Source of the DNA: Chloroflexota bacterium
Lineage (GTDB): Bacteria > Chloroflexota > FW602-bin22 > JACPRP01
DNA: 36,396 nt
Assembly: GCA_016210495.1 (NCBI GenBank)
Contig: JACQUC010000106.1
Coordinates: forward strand, 1-36,396
Reading direction: 5' to 3'
Shown: positions 6,928-14,072 of the stretch, one piece after another
Position numbering within the stretch: position 1 is the stretch's first letter
Layout of the letters: each line of letters opens with the position of its first letter
Made by a program: the position numbers and the translations under genes
Notes under the pieces: generated by a model
What the model saw: only the letters and a program-made list of their open reading frames with translations
Told to the model about the DNA's origin: nothing
Database searches by the model: none

Positions 6928-8723
6928 GTGAATCTGCGTTGCTTATCGCGGAGGCAGTTGACGACTATCTCGCACCTATTAGCAGGAGCCACTTGCTCAA
7001 ACGGCTGTCAGCGTGTGATGCCGTCGACCAGGCGAACACGCTGCTCTATGCCTTGACCGGTGTCCGCTCGTATTTCCCGAATCAAGAGTCGCTACGTGAA
7101 TTCCGACGAGTTCTCTCGTTACCTCCTGCCCCTGAAGAACGTTCCCCGAATAGACAGTGGGGGGATTTTCAGACACCTCTCGATCTGGCCTCGCGCGTTT
7201 GTCGGACTCTCGCAGATGATGGCGTTTCACCGCGAGTCATCGTGGAACCGACCTACGGCGCAGGGAATTTCATTCTAGCGGCATTGAAGTCATTTACGAG
7301 CATCAAGCGCGTCTACGCCGTCGAGATACAGGACAAATACCAGTGGCATCTCAAGGCTGCCCTCTTGACTCAGGCGCTGCATGGCCATCGTCCCGCAGCC
7401 GACATAGAACTCCATAAGGACGACATCTTCACACATCGCTTTCCTAAAGATTTACTGGGCGCGCATGACCTGCTGGTGCTGGGCAATCCGCCGTGGGTAA
7501 CCAACGCAGAGCTCGGCTCTCTACAGGCAGATAACCTGCCAACAAAACGGAATATCAAGGCGTTGAACGGCTTGAGCGCTATTACGGGCAAGAGCAATTT
7601 CGATATCGGTGAGTATATCCTGCTCAGACTTCTGGAGCTCTTCTCGACGCAGCCTGGCACGCTAGCAATGCTGTGCAAGAATTCCGTGATCAGGAACGTC
7701 GTTGAGAGCCTTCCCCGCCAACGATTCACTGTGGCGGATGTACGGGCTCATAGCATAGACGCCAAGCGTGAGTTCGGGGCATCGGTTGACGCATCTCTTT
7801 TGGTGATGCGAATGGGCGCGTCGAGCCGCGTCTTCCATTGCCAACTCGCGTCCCTAGATAACACCAGGGAAGTGAACCGGGCTTTCGGTTGGGTTGGGGA
7901 GAAGTTCGTGTCCGACGTACGAGCGTACGAGGCGCTCTCGGACCTCGATGGCGAATCCCCGATAATCTGGCGGCAGGGGCTCAAGCATGACTGCGTTGGC
8001 GTTATGGAACTGGATTACCTGGATGGACTTCTGATCAACAGCCAGGGTGAAACAGTAGACGTCGAAGAGCAGTGGGTTCATTGGTTGCTGAAAAGCTCAG
8101 ATCTCCGAAAATTCGAGGTTACCCGTGCTAGAAAGAAAGTTATCCTCCCTCAGAATCACATACGCGATGACACCTCGATGTTGCGAGAGGAAGCGCCAAG
8201 GCTCTGGAGCTATCTGGTCAAGAACGCCGAACACCTGGATAAGCGCAAGTCGGGTATCTACCAGGGCAGACCACGCTTCTCAATTTTCGGCGTAGGCCAT
8301 TACTCGTTCAAACCCTACAAAGTCGCAATCTCCGGACTGTACAAGCAGCCTGTCTTTTCTATGGTAATGCCGATTGACCAAAGACCAGTTCTGCTCGATG
8401 ACACTTGCTACTTCCTCGGATTCGATACATACCTGGAATGTCTTTTCACGGCCACCATACTAAACAGCCGCCCCGTTCAAGATTTTCTCCAGTCTGTTGT
8501 CTTTACAGACGCAAAAAGGCCGTACACTAAGGAGCTTCTGATGCGCATCGACCTGGGCAGGGCCGCCAACAAGCTGTCGTTCGACCAGCTCCGCGAAGAG
8601 TGGGACAAGGTAGCCTGCAGTCCAGGGCCACACCCGGTTGAGCGCGATTTCGAAGAGTACAAGGAGCGCTTGTTCGCGAACAGCCGGGCAAAGGAGAACC
8701 TACAGTACAGCTTAGGCATTTAG
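6924..8723 (+). CDS. DNA adenine-N6 methyltransferase of the restriction system
   Basis: 599 residues from ATG 6924, which overlaps the endonuclease stop. GDFQTP (80-85) is motif X, EPTYGAGNF (108-116) is the S-adenosylmethionine-binding motif I, and NPPW (188-191) is catalytic motif IV; this order is that of gamma-class N6-adenine methyltransferases. The C-terminal 350 residues hold the target-recognition part; GIYQGRPRFSIFGVGHYSF and LNSRPVQDFL are typical of BREX/Eco57I-like methyltransferase C-termini. It methylates the host genome at the site its partner would cut. It ends with TAG, showing TAG is a normal stop in this genome. Confidence 0.85.
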   Translation: MSESALLIAEAVDDYLAPISRSHLLKRLSACDAVDQANTLLYALTGVRSYFPNQESLREFRRVLSLPPAPEERSPNRQWGDFQTPLDLASRVCRTLADDGVSPRVIVEPTYGAGNFILAALKSFTSIKRVYAVEIQDKYQWHLKAALLTQALHGHRPAADIELHKDDIFTHRFPKDLLGAHDLLVLGNPPWVTNAELGSLQADNLPTKRNIKALNGLSAITGKSNFDIGEYILLRLLELFSTQPGTLAMLCKNSVIRNVVESLPRQRFTVADVRAHSIDAKREFGASVDASLLVMRMGASSRVFHCQLASLDNTREVNRAFGWVGEKFVSDVRAYEALSDLDGESPIIWRQGLKHDCVGVMELDYLDGLLINSQGETVDVEEQWVHWLLKSSDLRKFEVTRARKKVILPQNHIRDDTSMLREEAPRLWSYLVKNAEHLDKRKSGIYQGRPRFSIFGVGHYSFKPYKVAISGLYKQPVFSMVMPIDQRPVLLDDTCYFLGFDTYLECLFTATILNSRPVQDFLQSVVFTDAKRPYTKELLMRIDLGRAANKLSFDQLREEWDKVACSPGPHPVERDFEEYKERLFANSRAKENLQYSLGI

Positions 8724-8770
8724 CCCAGGCCCGGACAAGGCGAGTCTATCCTGTTCCTGAGCCTAACGCC

Positions 8771-9937
8771 CTAAATCGTGCTCGCCAGAGGCGACATCGC
8801 CCGCAGCCTGTCGATGATGCCCGGGAGCACCGACACCACGTAATCCATTTGCTCCGGCGTGTTGTCGACGCCCGTGGTCAGCCTGAGGCTGCCGTGCGCG
8901 ATCTCGACCGGTATGCCCATCGCTCGCAGCACGTGCGATGGCTCGAGCGATGCCGAGGTGCATGCCGAGCCACTGGAGCCGGCGATGCCCAGCATATCGA
9001 GATTGAGGAGTATGGATTCCCCCTCCACGTACTCGAAGCAGAAGCTGGCGCTGTTCGGCAGACGATTGGTGGGGTGCCCTGTAAGCTGGCTGCGCGAGAT
9101 GCGCAGGACACCCTCGATGAGCCTGTCACGCAGACTTTGACAGTGCCGGTTGCGGCTCTCCAGCTCGTCGTAGGCCAGCTTCAGGGCCGTCGCCAGGCCC
9201 ACGATGCCGGCGATGTTCTCGGTCCCCGCGCGTCGCTGGCGCTCCTGTCCGCCGCCCTGCTGCTGCGGCACAAATGGCGTGCCGCGCCGCACGTAGAGCG
9301 CGCCCATACCCTTGGGCCCGTAGAACTTGTGCGCGCTCACGGCGAGCATATCCACGCCCAGGCGATCCACGTTCACGTCCAGGCTGCCCACGCCCTGCAC
9401 GGCGTCCGTGTGCAGGACGATGCCCCTGCCCTTGACCAGCCTGGCGATCTCCTGGATCGGCTCGATGGTTCCCACCTCGTTGTTGGCCAGCATCACTGAG
9501 ACCACGGTCGTCGTCGGCCTGATCGCCCTCTCCAGCGCCTCCAGGTCGACGAGGCCGTACCTGTCCACAGGGACAAAAGTCGTCTCGAAGCCGAAGTGCT
9601 TCTGAAGGTGCTCTAAGGTGTGCGACACGGCGTGGTGCTCGATGGCCGAGGTAATTAGGTGATTGCCCTTCTTGCGCTGGGCAAAGGCGGCACCCTTGAT
9701 CCCGAGGTTATCGCTCTCCGACCCCCCGCTGGTGAAGATGATCTCGCTCGACTTGGCGCCGAGGACCTCGGCCACAGTGTCCCGCGCCTGGTCGAGGGCT
9801 TTGCGGGACTCACGAGCGATGGAGTAAATGCTGGAAGCGTTGCCGTACCAATCGGAGAAGTACGGGAGCATAGCCTCCAGGACCCGGGGGCCGACCGGCG
9901 TGGTCGCAGCGTGATCGAGATAAATAAACTTATCCAT
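8771..9937 (-). CDS. iscS: cysteine desulfurase (NifS/IscS type)
   Basis: 388 residues from ATG 9937 ([14 protein letters not shown]), with CAGGAG six bases upstream. It removes sulfur from cysteine as a persulfide and delivers it for Fe-S cluster and thio-cofactor synthesis in the cytoplasm. Seen are the N-terminal [17 protein letters not shown], the PLP-binding Lys in [16 protein letters not shown], and the active-site loop SGSACTS with the catalytic Cys, which mark group I (NifS/IscS) enzymes. The reading frame overlaps the Rrf2 regulator upstream by eight bases, so the two are co-transcribed. No IscU or SufB gene follows, since the next gene is convergent. The symbol is given by family; nifS would be equally fair. 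Confidence 0.9.
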   Translation of the reverse strand: MDKFIYLDHAATTPVGPRVLEAMLPYFSDWYGNASSIYSIARESRKALDQARDTVAEVLGAKSSEIIFTSGGSESDNLGIKGAAFAQRKKGNHLITSAIEHHAVSHTLEHLQKHFGFETTFVPVDRYGLVDLEALERAIRPTTTVVSVMLANNEVGTIEPIQEIARLVKGRGIVLHTDAVQGVGSLDVNVDRLGVDMLAVSAHKFYGPKGMGALYVRRGTPFVPQQQGGGQERQRRAGTENIAGIVGLATALKLAYDELESRNRHCQSLRDRLIEGVLRISRSQLTGHPTNRLPNSASFCFEYVEGESILLNLDMLGIAGSSGSACTSASLEPSHVLRAMGIPVEIAHGSLRLTTGVDNTPEQMDYVVSVLPGIIDRLRAMSPLASTI

Positions 9938-10388
9938 CAGCATCTCCTGAATAAAGCAATTTGTTCGGGCCACCGCTTGCCGACTGGCACACGTCGTACA
10001 GGGATGTCGAATCGAGCACCTTGGCGATGCTCTCCCGCATGCGGATCCACACGTCTCTCGTGATGCACTCCGTCTCGCGGTCGCAGCAGGAGCCTTCCGG
10101 GTCCTCCGATGCGCACTCGACCGGAGCTATGGGTCCTTCCAGGACCCGCACCACATCGCCCACCGTGATCGCCTTGGGATCGCGCGCCAACTGATATCCG
10201 CCGTGTACGCCGCGCACCGCCGTCACCAGGCCCGCGCGGCGGAGCGCCGCGATCAACTGCTCCAGGTAGGCGACAGACAGCGCCTCCGCCTCGGCGATCT
10301 CGGTCAGCGAAACCGGGCCCTGGCCGTAGCCGCGCGCCAGCTCGGCCATCGCGCGCAAACCATAATGTCCTTTAGTCGATAACTTCAC
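9930..10388 (-). CDS. iscR: Rrf2-family regulator, IscR-like
   Basis: 152 residues from GTG 10388 ([18 protein letters not shown]), the canonical Rrf2 start. The winged helix ([28 protein letters not shown] and [14 protein letters not shown]) occupies residues 1-85. [18 protein letters not shown] contains C92, C101/C102 and C108, matching the three Cys ligands of the [2Fe-2S] cluster of IscR proteins. It is expected to sense Fe-S status and control this operon. An imperfect palindrome between promoter and start codon is a likely autoregulatory operator. It lies directly upstream of the cysteine desulfurase gene. Confidence 0.85.
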   Translation of the reverse strand: MKLSTKGHYGLRAMAELARGYGQGPVSLTEIAEAEALSVAYLEQLIAALRRAGLVTAVRGVHGGYQLARDPKAITVGDVVRVLEGPIAPVECASEDPEGSCCDRETECITRDVWIRMRESIAKVLDSTSLYDVCQSASGGPNKLLYSGDADG

Positions 10389-10395
10389 GTTGGGA

Positions 10396-10449
10396 AATCC
10401 TAGTAAAACACTCGGAATTACTATATCACGGTTAAGCGGGGGCTGTCAA
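10396..10449 (-). promoter_or_regulatory. promoter and Rrf2/IscR operator of the iscR-iscS operon
   Basis: On the minus strand TTGACA (10449-10444) and TATAGT (10425-10420) are 18 bases apart. Immediately downstream is an imperfect palindrome at 10418-10396: ATTCCGAGT, five bases, ACTAGGATT, with seven of nine positions matching between arms. It resembles the CCGAGT/ACT-type boxes of Rrf2 proteins and overlaps the start region and ribosome binding site, so a bound regulator would block both initiation and translation. Confidence 0.65.
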
Positions 10450-10481
10450 GAACGGAAATCGCAGGTATCGCAGGTAAAGAC

Positions 10482-10517
10482 TACACCTTCCAACTATCCG
10501 CCCCAAAGGTGTATACT
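10482..10517 (+). promoter_or_regulatory. inverted repeat and -10 element upstream of the second methyltransferase
   Basis: TACACCTT (10482-10489) and AAGGTGTA (10506-10513) are perfect 8-base inverted arms with a 16-base gap. The right arm overlaps TATACT (10512-10517), the probable -10 of the methyltransferase gene; the -35 is weak. The layout suggests a dimeric repressor site. Restriction-modification genes are commonly controlled by the methyltransferase itself or by a C protein, but no C-protein gene is seen here. Confidence 0.5.
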
Positions 10518-10546
10518 GTGCCTGAACAAGGAGGGTCGCAAGCTCG

Positions 10547-11806
10547 ATGGCCATCGCCAATCGCGACGTCAACAAGGTTCAGGTTGAAGACGCACCGGCT
10601 CATGACTGGTACCGGTTCGTGCTGTCCTTCCCACCGCACCTGGTGCGCGACTACTGCGAACGGTTTGGGGTTACTGAAGGCCAGCGTGTCCTGGACCCGT
10701 TCTGCGGCACGGGCACTGTGCTGGTCGAGTGCAAGAAGCTGGGCATCCCCAGCATCGGCGTCGAGGCGCACCCAATGTCGGCCTTCGCCAGCTCCGTGAA
10801 GGTCGACTGGGTTCCTGACGCCGACGCGCTGATGAGCCACGCGACACGGGTGGCCTCTGCCGCCGATGCCCATTCCGCTATCGGCGGGCTTAGGCCGCGG
10901 GTATTGCTGCCGGATGCTATGAAACTCCTGTTGTCTGACAGCATCGGCGATCTCGCGCTGCATAAGACGCTGGTTCTTTTAGAGTGGCTGGAAACGTTGC
11001 GCGACGATCGCCTCCATCGCCATGAACAGCTCGCACTCGCTCGGGCCGTGGTCCGCGACTGTAGCAACCTTCACTTTGGACCGGAGGTAGGCGTCGAGCC
11101 ACCGCCACGCCGCAAACGGGACGCCCACGTGACAGAGGCGTGGCTCGCCAGCGTGCGTACCGTTGCCGAGGATCTTCGCAGGCTGCATGGAAAAGCGCGT
11201 ACACCGGCGAGTGTTTACCAAGCCGATTCCCGCCAGATCGCCCAGATTCTTGCCCCAGAGTCCATCGACGTCGTTATCACATCACCACCTTACCCGAACG
11301 AGAAGGACTACACCAGGACGACCAGGCTGGAGTCCGTGCTGCTCGGCTTCATCCGGAACAAGGCAGAGCTGCGCGATGTGAAGAAAGGGATGGTGCGATC
11401 AAACACGCGTGGGGTCTACCAGCAGGACGATGATGGCCGGTGGGTCGAGGAGCATTCGGAGATCCAGCGCATTTGTGCAGAGATTGAGGCTCGCCGTATC
11501 GGACTGGGCAAGACCAGTGGTTTTGAGCGCCAGTACCACCGTGTCGCCAAGTTGTACTTTGGGGGCATGGCGCGGCATCTGGCGGAGCTTCGCGCCGTTC
11601 TCCGCCCCGGTGCTCGGCTCGCCTACGTGGTCGGCGACCAGGCAAGCTATTTGCAGGTGATGATCCGCACCGGCCAGCTTCTTGCCGACATCGCGGCGTC
11701 CCTCGGGTACGAGGTTACGGGGATAGACCTATTCCGTACGCGGATCGCCACAGCCACCCGGCAGCAGATGCGGGAGGAGGTTCTCCTTCTGCGATGGAAT
11801 GGCTAG
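10547..11806 (+). CDS. DNA methyltransferase (DPFCGTGT / TSPPY type)
   Basis: 419 residues. VLDPFCGTGTVLVECKKLG (motif I at 50-57) binds S-adenosylmethionine and ITSPPYPNEKDY (motif IV at 245-255) is the catalytic loop of amino-methyltransferases acting on cytosine N4 or adenine N6; TSPPY favours m4C but is not decisive. A 185-residue insertion between the motifs likely recognises DNA. AGGAGG lies about 12 bases upstream of ATG 10547, rather far. A damaged endonuclease gene starts just after the stop. The methyltransferase appears complete, so it may persist as an orphan modification enzyme. Confidence 0.8.
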   Translation: MAIANRDVNKVQVEDAPAHDWYRFVLSFPPHLVRDYCERFGVTEGQRVLDPFCGTGTVLVECKKLGIPSIGVEAHPMSAFASSVKVDWVPDADALMSHATRVASAADAHSAIGGLRPRVLLPDAMKLLLSDSIGDLALHKTLVLLEWLETLRDDRLHRHEQLALARAVVRDCSNLHFGPEVGVEPPPRRKRDAHVTEAWLASVRTVAEDLRRLHGKARTPASVYQADSRQIAQILAPESIDVVITSPPYPNEKDYTRTTRLESVLLGFIRNKAELRDVKKGMVRSNTRGVYQQDDDGRWVEEHSEIQRICAEIEARRIGLGKTSGFERQYHRVAKLYFGGMARHLAELRAVLRPGARLAYVVGDQASYLQVMIRTGQLLADIAASLGYEVTGIDLFRTRIATATRQQMREEVLLLRWNG

Positions 11807-11825
11807 GAGACCTGGAGGGTGGATC

Positions 11826-12668
11826 GTGACCCCGAAGGCAGGCGGCGATTCTGGGCTGGAACAGAACGGCAACCGCTCCAAAGCCAATCGCTATATCCAG
11901 CTTATTGAGAGACTGTTCTTCAACAACTACCAGGAAGGGACCAGAGAGGTCTCCTTCGATAGGTCTGAGATGCAGGCCATCGCAGATAAGCTCGGAATCA
12001 GGCTGCCAAAGAATCTCGGGGATGTCATCTACTCGGCGCGTTATCGAGCGCCGCTGCCACCATCAGTCGTCAACAAAGCGCCCGCCGGCAAAGAATGGAT
12101 CATTCTGCCCGCCGGACGATCTCACTATCGGTTCCAGGCGACGGACATCGCCGTCATCAAACCTCATGCCGGGATGGTCGAGATAAAAATCCCAGACGCA
12201 ACCCCGGGGATAATTATTCAGAACGCCCTGGGCGACGAACAGGCGCTACTCGCCAAGGTCAGGTACAATCGCCTGATAGACGTGTTTTTGGGCGTGACCT
12301 GCTACTCGCTGCAGAGCCACCTGCGAACCACTGTGAGAGACGTGGGACAAGGTTAGACCGACGAAATATACGTCGGCATCGACAAGAGAGGCGCCCAGTA
12401 CGTTGTGCCTGTTCAGGCGAAACGAGGCAAGGACAAGTTGTCCATCGTGCAGATATGGCAAGACTTCGCGATGTGCTCCGAGAAGTTCCCTGATCTCGTC
12501 TGTCGCCCGGTTGCGGCTATACAGGTGAACAACGACGTTATCGCTCTTGTGCTCTTTGAACAGGTTGCGCACGACATCAAGATCGCTGCCGAGCGGCATT
12601 ACCGACTGGTGGAGCCGTCTCAGCTCTCGCGCGCCGAACTCCAAGCCTACAGCACGAGCCCGATCTGA
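11826..12668 (+). pseudogene. restriction endonuclease gene interrupted by an in-frame TAG
   Basis: From GTG 11826 (GGAGGG upstream) the frame encodes an N-terminal region with KANRYIQLIERLFFNNY and VNKAPAGKEWIILPAGRSHYRF, then LIDVFLGVTCYSLQSHLRTTV, and stops at TAG 12354-12356. Without any frame change it continues TDEIYVGIDKRGAQYVVPVQAKRGKDKLSIVQIW to TGA 12668, a sequence that clearly belongs to the same protein. DEIYVGID and PVQAKRG look like the catalytic D...(E/Q)xK core, so the 176-residue product lacks the active site. The whole frame is 281 codons. One base change of a GAG or CAG codon explains the defect. ATG 11799, overlapping the methyltransferase, is an alternative start. Confidence 0.75.
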
Positions 12669-12721
12669 GCCCTGCCTTCGTCCACAGACTGGCGCCATCG
12701 GGAACAGAGATGCTCGCTTTC

Positions 12722-12750
12722 TTGAGCGCTTGGACAATTCCTGCTATACT
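12722..12750 (+). promoter_or_regulatory. promoter of the second MNT/HEPN pair
   Basis: TTGAGC (12722-12727) and TATACT (12745-12750) are 17 bases apart, with TGC directly before the -10 (extended -10). The transcription start would be about 20 bases before ATG 12776. This is one of the best sigma-70 promoters in the window. Confidence 0.65.
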
Positions 12751-12775
12751 TTGTTTGTTCACCGCGCAGGAGCGA

Positions 12776-13084
12776 ATGGCGATTGTGAAAGAGAAGAGCA
12801 CGCCAACAATCGAAGAGATCAGGGAGAAAGCCCTTCCCATCCTCCGACGTTATGGTGCCAGGAGGGCAGGGGTCTTCGGGTCCCTGGTGCGCGGAGAAAT
12901 GCGCCGCAGAAGTGATATCGACATCTTGGTCGATATTCCGCAGCCCATCGGGCTCTTCGCTTTTGTCGGCCTGAAACGTGAGCTAGAGGAAGCACTGGGG
13001 CGCAAGGTTGACCTGGTCGAGTATGAGACAATCAAAGCCCGCATCAGAGAAAGGATCCTGGCAGAACAGGTTCCAATCTTATGA
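12776..13084 (+). CDS. MNT-domain antitoxin (MntA-like nucleotidyltransferase)
   Basis: 102 residues from ATG 12776 with AGGAG just upstream. RRAGVFGSLVRGEMRRRSDIDILVDI is the complete GS-x(10)-D-x-D motif and KVDLVEYE provides the third acidic residue. This subtype is the classic antitoxin of HepT, which it inactivates by adding AMP units to the Tyr of the RX4HxY motif. Its TGA overlaps the ATG of the HepT-like gene by four bases. The protein appears fully functional, in contrast to its partner's altered motif. Confidence 0.85.
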   Translation: MAIVKEKSTPTIEEIREKALPILRRYGARRAGVFGSLVRGEMRRRSDIDILVDIPQPIGLFAFVGLKRELEEALGRKVDLVEYETIKARIRERILAEQVPIL

Positions 13085-13422
13085 AGAGGGACGTTAGGCT
13101 CTATCTTGACGATATCCTCGAGTGCGTAGAGAAGATACAAGAGTACACTAAGGGCATCAACGAAGAGCAGTTCGCACGCAATACTCTGATGCAAGATGCA
13201 GTCCTGCGCCGCTTGGAAATCATTGGCGAGGCTGTGAAGCACATCCCGAAGCAGATGCGAGATCGTCACCCCGAAATCCCGTGGCAGGACGTTGCTGGCA
13301 CCAGGGACATTCTCATCCAAAAGTATTTCGGTGTGCGCCTGCAAAACGCCTGGAAGATCGTGCAGGAAGACCTTGATGCTCTTAAGGCCAATGTCAACAA
13401 GATGATCGAAGACCTTTCCTAA
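13081..13422 (+). CDS. HepT-like HEPN protein with catalytic His replaced by Gln
   Basis: 113 residues of the DUF86/HepT family: YLDDILECVEKIQEYT, LMQDAVLRRLEIIGEAVKHIP and IPWQDVAGTRDILIQKYFGV in the expected order and at full length. HepT toxins use R-x(4)-H-x-Y: R75 and Y82 are present, but position 80 is Gln (CAA at 13318-13320) where His is expected. Loss of this His should abolish or strongly reduce RNase activity, while Y82, the residue AMPylated by MntA, is retained. It could be an inactive remnant, or a variant serving as a partner or regulator. Confidence 0.85.
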   Translation: MKRDVRLYLDDILECVEKIQEYTKGINEEQFARNTLMQDAVLRRLEIIGEAVKHIPKQMRDRHPEIPWQDVAGTRDILIQKYFGVRLQNAWKIVQEDLDALKANVNKMIEDLS

Positions 13423-13429
13423 TTCCTGT

Positions 13430-13507
13430 TCATTGCGTCTATGGGAGGACCTGGAGCGTTGGACCGAGGCCAAAACAACAGTAGCGGTCAGCCGCCCGGA
13501 CCAATGA
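13430..13507 (+). pseudogene. 3' end of a lost gene
   Basis: A reading frame without a start encodes LWEDLERWTEAKTTVAVSRPDQ and ends at TGA 13505-13507, which overlaps an ATG (ATGA) for the next remnant. The sequence has the look of a real C-terminus from the first gene of a coupled pair, but the family is not recognised. Everything upstream of about 13430 has been replaced by the HepT gene. Confidence 0.4.
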
Positions 13508-13617
13508 GTGGTGATGCCATCGAGCGCTATCTGCTCCTCGTTGGTCATTACCTCGACGAGCAAGGGCTTACTGGCGAGATACTCCTCGTTGGTGGTGCTT
13601 ATGAAGCCCAGTCCTAA
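13504..13617 (+). pseudogene. 37-codon remnant of a nucleotidyltransferase-like protein
   Basis: ATG 13504 gives MSGDAIERYLLLVGHYLDEQ then GLTGEILLVGGA, matching the N-terminus of DUF6036/AbiEii-like nucleotidyltransferases, where LVGG(A/G) is the start of the catalytic motif. It then reads YEAQS and stops at TAA. The downstream D-x-D and the rest of a 150-250 residue protein are absent. It overlaps the start of the next gene (ATG 13601). Confidence 0.5.
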
Positions 13618-13996
13618 ATACCAACCTCAGACGGCCGCTGAGACACTTCGACTAATCATCAGTGGCGTAGGCCCCTGGCTCGCGCTCGGCCAGTTTGTCG
13701 ACGACTGGCGCGGGACAGACCCCGCTCGCCGGCATCTTCTGGTCGACGAGGCGCCACCTGACGTTTCACCCGAGTATTTGCGTTGGGCGGCGCTGTTGGC
13801 GGCTGCGGTGGATTGGCTGTGCGCGCACGAGCCCTTGCCCGCCCCGACATGGACGAGCCGGCCCGAGTATCGTCTGCCCGAGCCGTGGTTCCTCTACCCC
13901 GGATGGCGTCTGCGGGCCTGGCAACTTGCGGAAACGCCCGTTCCGTTCCGGATGCGGAACATCTTTGGCGGGGACCGCATCCTGTCGCGCGTGTGA
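13601..13996 (+). CDS. unrecognised small protein with a PWFLYPG motif
   Basis: 131 residues from ATG 13601; the frame is open upstream to 13508 but the sequence becomes protein-like only from here. The N-terminal half is helical (AAETLRLIISGVGPWLALGQFVDDW, SPEYLRWAALLAAAVDWLCAHE). The C-terminus carries a compact motif-like block: LPEPWFLYPGWRLRAWQLAE, then TPVPFRMRNIFGGDRILSRV. I recall proteins with such a block next to DUF6036 nucleotidyltransferases, which fits the remnant just upstream, but this is memory rather than a search. It may be the companion of a toxin-antitoxin-like pair. No catalytic motif is evident. Confidence 0.6.
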   Translation: MKPSPKYQPQTAAETLRLIISGVGPWLALGQFVDDWRGTDPARRHLLVDEAPPDVSPEYLRWAALLAAAVDWLCAHEPLPAPTWTSRPEYRLPEPWFLYPGWRLRAWQLAETPVPFRMRNIFGGDRILSRV

Positions 13997-14040
13997 GTAG
14001 ATGTCAGGAGCCAGCTTTCAGCCGTGGCTACCTGGGGAAC

Positions 14041-14072
14041 GACCCTCACCCTAACCCTTTTCCTGGAAGGGT
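14041..14072. repeat. CCCTCACCCTAACCC-type repeat with small hairpin
   Basis: AACCCTT (14053-14059) and AAGGGTT (14066-14072) pair around a six-base loop, preceded by GACCCTCACCCT. This kind of low-complexity palindrome is common between genes in many GC-rich bacteria. It lies directly after the stop of the kinase gene, but there is no T-tract to make it a standard terminator. Confidence 0.45.

Noticed and set aside
14041..14072. Rho-independent terminator of the kinase gene
   Set aside because: The stem is weak and no T-tract follows on the minus strand.
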